NCBI GenBank assembly: GCA_910592205.1
Contig: CAJVPJ010000798.1
Location: forward strand, 1 to 16,484
DNA from: Paraglomus occultum
Taxonomy: Eukaryota; Glomeromycota; Glomeromycetes; Paraglomerales; Paraglomeraceae
DNA: 16,484 nt
Direction: 5' to 3'
Shown here piece after piece: positions 1-7,537 of the stretch. Position numbers and translations under genes: made by a program. Below the pieces are notes generated by a model, which was not told where the DNA came from, did not search any database, and saw only the letters and a program-made list of their open reading frames with translations. Positions within the stretch are counted from its first letter, which is position 1. Each line of letters begins with the position of its first letter.

Positions 1-1
1 G

Positions 2-190
2 GTTATAGCACCAGACCACGATATGAATCCAAAATCCCGCAAACGTAAGTTACAGCCTACGTTCTCACAAGAGGGGACATTCAAAAGGCTGACGGCAAAC
101 AATCATACTGCAATAGTGGAGGTGGATGGTAAAGACGTTGCAACATCTATTAAACGCATCAAGGTGATCACTAGAAAGGAACCTGAATGA
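2..190 (+). mobile_element. Retroelement integrase C-terminus, copy A (5' cut by window edge)
   Basis: The frame is open from the left edge for 62 codons to a TGA at 188-190. It reads APDHDMNPK, a basic RKRK stretch, then TFKRLTANNHTAIVEVDGKD and IKRIKVI. The order basic stretch, hydrophobic core with N-x-T, a DGK turn and a final I-x-R-I-K is what the last part of Ty3/gypsy-type integrases looks like, an SH3-like C-terminal tail after the DDE core. The catalytic core would lie left of the window and cannot be seen. A second, damaged copy lies at 2281-2696 in the same orientation, which supports a multicopy mobile element rather than a host gene. Integrase of a related DDE family (Ginger or KRBA2-like) is an alternative. 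The visible part has no stop or frameshift, so this copy may be younger than copy B. Confidence 0.6.
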
Positions 191-1110
191 TGTTCGCTTT
201 AACAGCTGATAGCCATTTTTATTTTGTAATATATTTGAATCACAATGGTGAATAAATTTCTTCATTCGATCATCTAATACGTTTAATCGTCATAATGACA
301 TCTGATATAACCGATTGTAATTATGATTGCGCAATTTGTACGTTATTCAGTAAAATGTTTATTCAGAGTATTTTGACGATCTGTTTCTGACAACCAACCA
401 AGTTGGATTACTCATGTAATGTTTGTTACACGTATATATGTGTACGTAATTTGCGTCACTGTGTAAATCCTGGATTTATATGTGATTGCGCCAACGTCCC
501 AACATCGTACATGTAAGCATACATAGGTTTATTTATATATCATAATAGTAACAATAACGGCATTTATTCACAAAGTAGACATATTTATGTGGTGACAGTT
601 AAAATTCGTCTTATGACAATGAAGCCGTTTCGTTTTTCTAAACCGCATCCATTATCCAGACATAAACCTTTACACGTACACCTAGTCTTTCTGCCAGATA
701 CAAACTAACGACGCTTTACGAGTCTCAAACCTTTCTCGAACAATAGTATACTTTCCTTACGTACACGTCTAGTATCAATTATATTATCTTTATATTCTCC
801 TTGTCTTTTATTATTTAAGTTTATATGATTCATTCTTGTATTTTTTTTATTCACCCTTCGGTATGCTATCAGTATTATTATCATGATAACTTTAATTGAC
901 TATGCACATTTTTATGTTGTTTATTCATTACTTGTGTCCATACATATTCTTAAGAACAGTCGTCTCGTATTCAAGCAAAGTATTTCATAAACATCTGTGT
1001 GCATGTTTTTAAGTACTGGCAACTTATTGGAAACAAGTGTTTGGAACTATATGGACTTGTAACTAAAATTAGTTACAATATCTCGATTATATAATATAAG
1101 GCTATTCTTT
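191..1110. other. AT-rich stretch without a gene
   Basis: No ORF longer than about 65 codons and no family-like sequence is visible in either strand. If copy A is an LTR element, its 3' untranslated part and LTR should begin here. The only supporting sign is TGACAACCAACCAA at 388-401, also found downstream of copy B. I could not find a clean polypurine tract or a closing CA boundary. Confidence 0.5.
388..401 (+). repeat. Shared motif TGACAACCAACCAA, first copy
   Basis: This 14-base sequence lies 197 bases after the stop of integrase copy A. The identical 14 bases lie at 3249-3262 downstream of copy B, each preceded by a T-rich stretch. Similarity weakens quickly after the match. It may be the start of a diverged LTR (it begins with TG) or a conserved piece of the element's 3' end. 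Confidence 0.4.
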
Positions 1111-1303
1111 CATTTTGGTATATATAATGTTTGTCGCACATAATATTGGTGGGTATGCGCTTGTTAAGGCTTCACCTTCGCTATTGCCAAACGTACTCAG
1201 GAAACTAAATCAAAGTTTCAATGGTCAAATGGGTTTGTCTTGGCTCTGTTCCACTGAGGCCATTGCTGCTGCATTAAGAATTCAAAGCTGTGCGTTTCGT
1301 TCT

Positions 1304-1348
1304 CAGTCTTTCATGTTTTTATTAATCACGCATCTCACTTTTTTATTT
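1304..1348 (+). repeat. Imperfect direct repeat, unit 1
   Basis: A segment beginning CAGTCTTTCA and containing ATTAATCA then CACTTTTT recurs at 1568-1610 with a few substitutions and small gaps. The pair is separated by about 220 bases. It overlaps an 84-codon ATG ORF (1127-1381), which makes that ORF less believable as a gene. Confidence 0.55.
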
Positions 1349-1567
1349 ACCCGCACTAGCAGAGATGATCAAGCCTGCTGAAGTATGAGAGTGACAAGTA
1401 ATTTTAAGAGAATGCAGGATAGAAGCCTTTTTAATGTCCCCACTGTTCAGGACAATTTTACATGTCGCCACGTAATACTAAAATACCGTAACGCTTGTCA
1501 CACACGTTTAAGGATTCAAAACGTAAAGTGACTGATGTATTGCTGTACTTTTTCATTTCGAATATTC

Positions 1568-1610
1568 CAGTCTTTCAGTCTTTATTAATCAAGCGTCCAC
1601 TTTTTCATTT
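1568..1610 (+). repeat. Imperfect direct repeat, unit 2
   Basis: This is the second copy of the segment at 1304-1348. The matches are CAGTCTTTCA, then TTATTAATCA, then CACTTTTT and CATTT, with two short deletions. The pair could be remnants of a duplicated mobile-element end. No target-site duplication is evident. Confidence 0.55.
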
Positions 1611-1810
1611 CAATTCTTAGAGCAGCAATAAAGAGACTAATACGCCACACCTAAGTTCAAATCTTACAGTATCTATGTCTCCTAATGGTAACTTTCTAAA
1701 ACTATTACTGTATCTCTCTGTTATGTGTTTAATCAATTAAATACTCCCTCTTTCTCTTTTATTTATAGTATCTAAGTTTATACTTTACATAAAGTCTACA
1801 TACATACCGC

Positions 1811-2270
1811 GTGAAGCATATTCAAGTGTCCCGTTCATACGACTCTCAATCAGCGGTTTCAAATTCAGCCGTTCCGTTCGAGGAGTTTTACCAGTATGCA
1901 AACTTAGTCGGAAATCAGACATATATGCATTGGGTATTATGTGTATTTGATTACCAGCGGCGAACCGGGATAGAGAATTCGATAGAAACTTGGTATGTGA
2001 TATTATGGATAGACTACGACCGCTGATGCCTGGACTCTGTACCTGAAGTATATAAGAAACTTGTTGTGATGAAACAGCCAGCTATACGGGAAGTCAGTTC
2101 ACGTATCAGTAACCTTATTGAAGATACAATCAAGGATAAGACTATGGAATGCCATGTATCATAATGATGTGAAACCATTATCACACCTTGAGCAAGTTAC
2201 CAGCGGAGGTATGAAGATGACGAACGGTACATTGAATTTAGATTTGAAAAGTTAACTCTATTATTTCATG
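1811..2270 (+). pseudogene. Decayed coding-like region before integrase copy B
   Basis: One frame is open from 1811 to a TGA at 2024-2026, then continues open to a TAA at about 2162, including a stretch reading VYKKLVVMKQPAIREVS. In the next frame, about 2207-2280, an acidic-aromatic stretch reads YEDDERYIEFRFEKL and runs past the start of the copy B frame. There is no ATG at the beginning (1811 is GTG). The composition looks protein-like but I do not recognise a domain. Its position directly before integrase copy B suggests eroded upstream polyprotein, which is inference. It may also be chance. Confidence 0.3.
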
Positions 2271-2280
2271 TCCAATTAGT

Positions 2281-2696
2281 ATGTATGACGCTTCCGATGA
2301 AGAAAATGCAATTGAAGTAGTCGATGATGCCAGTCAAACGTCAGTCTCAGATGCCGTTGATGAAGATGTGATTGAACGTCGTATGTCACGGCAGCAACAA
2401 ATCCAGCAATCAGTGAACGAAGTACTAGACAAATACCGCTCAAAATTGTGTAGACAGGGGAGTGCTCACAGAAAAAAGACAGTAAACAACACAATCGAGG
2501 CTGGAACTCCCATAATGATTGCGCCGGATCATGATATGAATCCAAAAACTCGTAGAGAAAACTTGCAGTCTAGCCCGGTAAATTTAAGTGACTGACCCTA
2601 ATAATCGCACTGTAATCATGAAGGTAGATGGTAAAGATATCGCAATTCCTATTGAACGTGTCAAGGTGGTGACCGAGAAAGAACATTCGTCTTAAT
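2281..2696 (+). mobile_element. Retroelement integrase C-terminal region, copy B, frameshifted
   Basis: An ORF at 2281-2595 starts with an acidic linker (DASDEENAIEVVDDASQ). It continues into a helix-like stretch RQQQIQQSVNEVLDKYRSKL and then TPIMIAPDHDMNPKTRR. The APDHDMNPK block is shared almost exactly with copy A. The frame ends at TGA 2593-2595. The rest of the homologous tail continues one frame over from about 2594 (NNRTVIMKVDGKDIAIPIE, then RVKVV) to a TAA at 2694-2696. Against copy A, the simplest explanation is a small deletion between about 2582 and 2597, so this copy is dead at its C-terminus. The glutamine-rich helix followed by an IxxGTPIMI strand is typical of the region after the Ty3/gypsy integrase core. 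Confidence 0.6.
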
Positions 2697-3640
2697 ATGT
2701 ATTTGAACATTATTTCAATCATACGTTTATTCTATATTGTAAATATTTGATTCCGCATTTGTGACATTTATATTCAATGACATGTTTTTTTGCTTAATTT
2801 TCATGTCAGATATGAATTTGGTCTAACGCTAGGCATCTATGAAACAAACGTTAAATAAAGTTTCTTGTATAATGTGTCATACATATGTTGCCTCATCAGA
2901 ATCGCACTGTTGCGGTAACCGTATATTTATGAATTGACAAGTATGATAACACTTTATGTGATCTTTGTCGTATAATATAATACATTGTCAACTTTCTTCG
3001 ATAATGAAATAATGGTTTTAAATTTTGCATTGACTGTTCAGATGCAGAATGGATGAGGTGACATGTGTGCCGTGGTATGTTAAAGAAAATTACTTACTGG
3101 ATTACGTTGTCATGCTATCAGAATGTGATTAACACGTTATTTCGATTCTCATGCAGCTGCAGTCGAATGTGATACGATTTTTACAATTGGTGTTTCGAGA
3201 TTGTCTGTATACGAACACAAAATACTCATGATGGTTAACTTGTATTTTTGACAACCAACCAACATTCGGAGCACGCGTAAAATGTTGTCTCATTCACATG
3301 GCTTTGTTTTCAACGCGAAATTTCAGCTATCGCGTTCATAAACAACAATTTGTATTAAAACGCCCGGCACATCTCGTTCATTGTACTTATCTTCCACATT
3401 ATTTCTTTTATACACTCGATGCTTTCAAGTACAGACATGCTTACCGGAAGAAGAATGCATATGGAGACCAAACAAGAAGTTTTATTTTCAGCAAGACCTC
3501 ACTTGGAGTAAGTGCTCAGAATCTAACTGCTTTCATTATCGTATACTTTGTTACTGACGCTTTGGATTTATAGCTTCATATCAGTTTATTACGGAACTTT
3601 GACATCCCATGTGAGTATTCGCACATCTGATTTTTGTTTC
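2697..3640. other. Gene-free 3' flank of copy B
   Basis: No family-like coding sequence is visible. A 91-codon ATG ORF at 3298-3573 has no recognisable motif and lies just after the shared motif at 3249-3262, where an LTR or untranslated element end would be expected, so I do not call it a gene. Confidence 0.45.
3249..3262 (+). repeat. Shared motif TGACAACCAACCAA, second copy
   Basis: The 14 bases are identical to 388-401. This copy lies 552 bases after the stop of integrase copy B, against 197 bases in copy A, so one of the two intervals has gained or lost sequence. The following 30 bases are only loosely alike (both contain GGA and later GTAA with ATGTT). Confidence 0.4.
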
Positions 3641-3654
3641 TATGCGTTTCTACT

Positions 3655-3815
3655 TTCTATCCTTTAACTTACTAAATCGTCTACTTCTATGCATTTTTCT
3701 GACTCTAATACTATCCGTTTCCGACCTACTAATTATTCAATTCTACAATTTTTTCTGACTACTAAATTGTTTATTCTATCCGCTCCTGACATACTAAATT
3801 GTTCGCTTTTTGACT
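3655..3815 (+). repeat. Degenerate tandem repeat around TGACnTACTAAATTGTT
   Basis: About five diverged units built on (C/T)TGAC, (T)ACTAAAT(T/C)GT, then a pyrimidine-rich TTCTATCCG tail follow each other with spacings of roughly 25-45 bases. The clearest units lie at about 3666-3690, 3751-3786 and 3787-3812. The array is strongly pyrimidine-rich on the plus strand. It is probably an old tandem array, perhaps inside an LTR or untranslated region. Confidence 0.5.
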
Positions 3816-3931
3816 TGCCAAAAACTGTAACTGGTTATTGTTTGTAATTACTGCTGTCTGTACAAATATCGGTAAATAAAGATCCATACAAATTAGTCTA
3901 CATACAAATTGAGCAACGCAATCATATCTAT

Positions 3932-4053
3932 GTGTGACAAACTATAGTTAGGTGTGACAAATGTTTACGTGATTGAGTAACCACCGTCTGTTGATTACGT
4001 GATAAATTTGATAATCACGTGCGTTTCAGCATCAGCCCGTTTCAGCTTCAGCC
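3932..4053 (+). repeat. Cluster of short direct and inverted repeats
   Basis: Three structures lie together. GTGTGACAAA occurs twice, at 3932-3941 and 3952-3961. ACGTGAT at 3997-4003 faces its exact inverse ATCACGT at 4014-4020 across ten bases, with another direct TACGTGAT near 3967. A 16-base unit CGTTTCAGC(A/T)TCAGCC is repeated head to tail at 4022-4037 and 4038-4053 with one mismatch. The cluster resembles the regulatory part of an LTR or a promoter, but no transcript start can be assigned. Confidence 0.55.
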
Positions 4054-4059
4054 CCGACA

Positions 4060-6243
4060 ATTATTATTACGCACATATTTAACAAACTTGAGTACAGCGT
4101 GCGAAAGGTTTTATTATGAATAGTGACTAAACTGTGGAAAAGAGCAGTTAGTTATAGGCCTAACAGTAGCAAGGTAACTACGAAAAAGAGAAGCAGACAT
4201 TACAAATAAAATGGTCAACGAATTGTGAATTTTAAGACGTGACTAAATTACGATTTAGATTCGAGAATTAGTATCAGAAGGTGCCGTAATTAACGCAAAA
4301 GCGGCAAGGAAACCGGCACGTTACTTTTAAAGTTTGAGCACTGCGTACCATATGTTAGTATTAATTCAATTCCACTTATGATCAACGTTTATTTATCTGT
4401 CCAATCCACTTAAATCATTATCAGGGTTCGTATGTTGGTCCATTATGACACTGTTTCATGTTCCTATCTATCAGTAATTATTACGATCGCAATCTGATTG
4501 TCCTATCCTGTCTAAATTCAGGTATTATCACAGCTCGATCCGCAATGTATATTCGAAGAACGAAGCAACGGTTGGTTTCAAATTCGCCGCTAATAGCCAG
4601 TATAGTTACGCGGCGACGAAGTCCACAAAGTCTCCAAAAACCTATTTATATAACACGGAATCGATAGGAATTATCGATGTGAAAGATCGGACTTTCTAGC
4701 AGCTCAAGCCGATAAAACCAATTCCGAGATTTGAGTCATAATTCTCTTCGTAACCAGTACGATCCGTCCTCAGATGTGGTGTGAAAGCAAGAGGTGGCTT
4801 TCATTGTGAAGAACAACTGTCCATCACTCAGTCGAATTCAACCTAGATCTGTGGAGAGCCACTTCCAGCGTTGAGAGTATTCGTGCATCTCTCTCATCTA
4901 CAGACATATGAGAGAAACGTTCAGATCGTTTCCTTGCTTAAAATAAAGTTCTGCGGAGATACAGTTTCTTCCGTAAATGTTAGTATTTGTTACGGGACGA
5001 CACAAAAGAAATAGAGCGTGTAAACAAGTAGATTCCTGAATGCGGTGCGGCCATGTCTGAAAAGCGTCGTATGTCGCCTGACGCGTTTGAATTGAAGCGA
5101 GTTGATGTTGAGTCGTTGTAGCTCTCATTCTAAGGGTCCTAAATCTCTAATAATGATGGAAACAAATTTACAAACATTTAAGAAATTGATCACATCCAGA
5201 TGCCCGTGCCAAATATTCATTTCTTCGCCGCTGGCTTCCATATAATCACCATCTTATATTGTTTTCAACCCGTAAGGTATCCATTCGTCTGTTAATGGGT
5301 TCCCTATGTAGTGCAGTTCTCGGTAGCTTCTTATTCGGACAATTAAATTTGGTGTTCGACATGAGATCGTATCTCTCTTATCCGGTTATTATGTTTTCTG
5401 TCACGTCGAGAAGTGCTTAAAACTCTCTAAGTGAGGAGACTAACGTAGTTTTCTGATAGTCTGCTTCCTAACGCTGTATCTCCTTTTGGCCAATTGGTCA
5501 TGGTAGCCCAGACGTCTACTATGTCTGATTCGATGATTCAGCCGTGGGGGGGGGGGGCAGCATTGATAAGTCAATGGCTCTATAAAGATTCATATATTGT
5601 AGAGACATGTTTAGTTTTTACAGAAAGACCTTGGATAGATCATGAACAAGCACCTGCTAGCCGCTTTGCCCTACATGAAGAAAACCAGCTTTCTTAGGCA
5701 AACAAACTATAGTAATAAGACACCATTATAGCTAAACAGTTCGGCCACTGAATCTCTACGAAAAGGTATTATCACGTATTTGGCACTCTGTTATCACGCC
5801 AGTAGGAATTCAAGTTTCTAATAAATGACGACATTGTTAATTGAAAGTCGCTCTATTATCCGAAACTCCTCAATCGAGTACTTATCGTTATATATTCACT
5901 GCCATGCATGGAAAACAAAAAGATGAATTGACGTTATGAACTAAGACCATGGTCACGTGAACTCACTACATTTATTAAATGCTCAACGCTTCTATACTTA
6001 TTATGTACTTTTCAAGAAATTAAATAAATTACATTCAAAGAGACAATCATAATGACTGCTTCTTTGTCTATCAATAATCACATCTCTCATTAAAACTCAT
6101 ATTTCAACACTATTTACGACACGGTCCGAACATGTGTATCGAAACCCGAGAAGAAAAAAGCGGCAATGTCAAGTACCAGAAAATGGATCCACTGCAACAA
6201 ATTATTGTTGTTTCCTTCTGGTTTCTTTAAAACCAAATCCTTT
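4060..6243. other. Long stretch with no recognisable gene, some coding-like fragments
   Basis: I see no gene I can name. Short protein-like fragments on the plus strand include 4785-4871 (KNNCPSLSRIQPRSVESHF) and an ATG ORF of 22 codons at 5053-5121 (KRRMSPDAFELKRVDVESL). An ATG ORF of 65 codons at 5500-5697 runs through a G12 tract. None carries a known motif and stops interrupt them, so they are at best relics. The sequence around 5948 contains GGTCACGTGA, another ACGTGA-type site like those near 4 kb. Confidence 0.4.
5546..5557 (+). repeat. Run of 12 G
   Basis: Twelve consecutive G stand out in AT-rich DNA. The run lies inside a 65-codon ATG ORF (5500-5697) and would encode glycines in it. 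The length of such runs is easily misread, so the reading frame across it is uncertain. Confidence 0.85.
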
Positions 6244-6994
6244 TTACACTCTTCTCTTCCTCTCCGCATTCTTCCTCTTCGCATTCATTCTCTTGCTGAC
6301 GCTTCTCTTTCGCTTCGTGCCAGGTGCCGAGTTATTCGATTCTGATACCAATGAATTGGAAGCTGGTGGAATAGCCACTTCACCACCATAGAGAAAATTG
6401 CCAAAGTTTTGCGTCCAATAGTTCTTAGTGAAGCCAGAACCAAAATGTCTGAAATTGGGGTTAAGAATGTTTGCGCGATGCTGTGGAGAGTTCATCCAGC
6501 TGGTTAAGTGAGATTCAAGAGAAACGAAATGGAAATACAAATGAATTTCGGGATTTTTATGGAAATATGTCAGATAATACATGAAATACTGTTATTTCTC
6601 TCACTTACGCTTCCATAACTGAAGCTTCAGTTGTGAATCCAAAAGCAATATTTTCTCCAACGTTCTCGTAGATATACCCCAGTTTTTTTATTCGATCGCC
6701 AAGATTTCCAATGGGGTCGTCGTGTGTGATTGCGTTTATACTTGCTTGGTATTCCGAATGAGCTTGCGCGGCCTTGATAAGACGTCTGTTAAATGGGGAT
6801 TATGATGCATCAATAAATGGTGGCTTTGGGAATAAATGGTCAATTCGTTCCATTACTACTTACGCGTCCAAGACAAGTGGGTCCACTCCAACTTTGTTTC
6901 TTTCGTCATTGACCAGCTTCAACAGCGATGCTGGGTTGCCGACGACAGCACCAACAGCAAGGAAGATGACACAAAGAGATGTCCACGCAACCAT
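6244..6994 (-). CDS. Secreted CAP/SCP (PR-1-like) domain protein, three exons
   Basis: The model joins exons 6994-6864, 6785-6609 and 6499-6244 (131, 177 and 256 bases), giving 187 residues plus TAA. Residues 1 to about 19 form a signal peptide (MVAWTS, then hydrophobic LCVIFLAVGAVVG). The CAP domain follows at about 23-138. It has LLKLVNDERN near its start, then AAQAHSEYQA (49-58), THDD with His65, ENVGENI (84-90), and WMNSPQHRANILNPNF (104-119) with His110. It ends with YWTQNFG (130-136), the CAP signature block. CAP proteins are secreted and stable; several bind lipids or act at host interfaces. Residues 164-187 are almost all Lys, Arg, Ser, Asn and Ala, with KRKR and KRKN clusters, unusual for this family. 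Both introns have GTAAGT donors and CAG acceptors and keep frame. The single-frame reading of 6244-6582 alone mistakes intron 2 for coding sequence. Stops and domain order agree, so the model is strong. Function in this organism is inferred. Confidence 0.9.
6500..6608 (-). other. Intron 2 of the CAP gene
   Basis: The intron is 109 bases long, with donor GTAAGTGAG and acceptor TTAACCAG. It is phase 2 and splits an alanine codon (GC|C). Removing it gives EASVMEAWMNSPQHR, the normal order for the CAP family. The intron happens to be open in the exon 3 frame, which makes an unspliced ORF look longer than it is. Confidence 0.88.
6786..6863 (-). other. Intron 1 of the CAP gene
   Basis: The intron is 78 bases long, with donor GTAAGTAG and acceptor TTTAACAG. 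It is phase 2 and splits an alanine codon (GC|A). Removing it joins PLVLDA directly to RLIKAAQAHS, the continuous first and second helices of a CAP domain. Confidence 0.88.
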
Positions 6995-7118
6995 GAGTTT
7001 TAGTTTGATATTTACCTGAACTATTCACAGAACAGTCCGGTTGTAAGTTTGTGAAGGGAGACGGAAGTGTCAAGCTAATGTAGTGAAAGGAAGGAGACAA
7101 GATACCATTAAGCAATGG

Positions 7119-7156
7119 ATAGATAGATATGTGTATATATATGTATACGTATATGG
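7119..7156. promoter_or_regulatory. GATA/TA-rich microsatellite between divergent ORFs
   Basis: GATAGATAGATA runs into TATATATATG, then TATACGTATA, a perfect 10-base palindrome. It lies about 125-160 bases before the CAP start codon and about 40-75 bases before the plus-strand ORF at 7193. It could supply TATA-type promoter elements to either side, but which part is used cannot be told from sequence. Confidence 0.35.
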
Positions 7157-7192
7157 AATCAATTATTACCCATTTGGTAGAGAAGCGATTAA

Positions 7193-7537
7193 ATGAAGTC
7201 GATAATTACACCCAACTACCAATCATGCTTTGTTAAGAGTGGTTCAGTTGTTGAACACATTCTTGTTACATATGACTTTGACTTAATGTTGCCAAACGCC
7301 TACATGCCTGATTTGATGTCGCACATTATAAAACGGCCGGCGGTGATCCGTAATACAGATCATCTGTGGCGCGAGCACGGCCGACCAAGGATGATCCCGA
7401 AACATAGCGTTCGAAATAACCTTCCAGGATTTCTTAATTTTAGTAAACTTACTAATTCAGTGTTTTATGGTTTGGTAATTATAATGGCGATAATGGCGAT
7501 GGGGGAAAGGGATTTATACGTTTTACTGATTCTTTGA
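7193..7537 (+). CDS. Hypothetical protein, 114 codons, unknown family
   Basis: The ORF starts with a true ATG and runs uninterrupted for 114 codons. The middle is richer in G and C than its surroundings (about 7300-7430) and reads KRPAVIRNTDHLWREHGRPR, which looks like real protein sequence. The end becomes hydrophobic (VFYGLVIIMAIMAM) and could form one membrane-spanning helix, but that part may instead be intron or chance reading. I do not recognise a domain. It is arranged divergently from the CAP gene, 198 bases apart, so both could share an upstream region. A relic of a longer gene is equally possible. Confidence 0.35.
   Translation: MKSIITPNYQSCFVKSGSVVEHILVTYDFDLMLPNAYMPDLMSHIIKRPAVIRNTDHLWREHGRPRMIPKHSVRNNLPGFLNFSKLTNSVFYGLVIIMAIMAMGERDLYVLLIL

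Noticed and set aside
46-56. GTAAGT followed by TACAG in copy A as a tiny intron
   Set aside because: The interval is far too short to be spliced, and the frame reads straight through it in a way that matches copy B.
1127-1381. 84-codon plus-strand ORF as a gene
   Set aside because: It contains one unit of the direct repeat at 1304-1348, lacks any motif, and has no supporting promoter or homologue that I recognise.
1651-1672. tRNA-like T-arm sequence (AAGTTCAAATCTTAC)
   Set aside because: The loop TTCAAAT has a four-pair stem, but the bases before and after do not give a matching acceptor stem, and no D-arm or anticodon arm is visible upstream.
4271-4278. GTATCAGA resembling an initiator-tRNA primer binding site
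   Set aside because: The expected TGG at its start is TTA here and no LTR end (CA) lies just before it. Eight matching bases alone are weak.
6134-6391. 85-codon plus-strand ORF with a leucine/phenylalanine-rich stretch
   Set aside because: It is the antisense shadow of CAP exon 3; the hydrophobic run is the complement of the Lys/Arg-rich tail.
6244-6582. CAP exon 3 read as a complete 112-residue unspliced protein
   Set aside because: Its N-terminal part is intron 2. Splicing at the AG before 6499 joins exactly to the upstream CAP exons and supplies the signal peptide.
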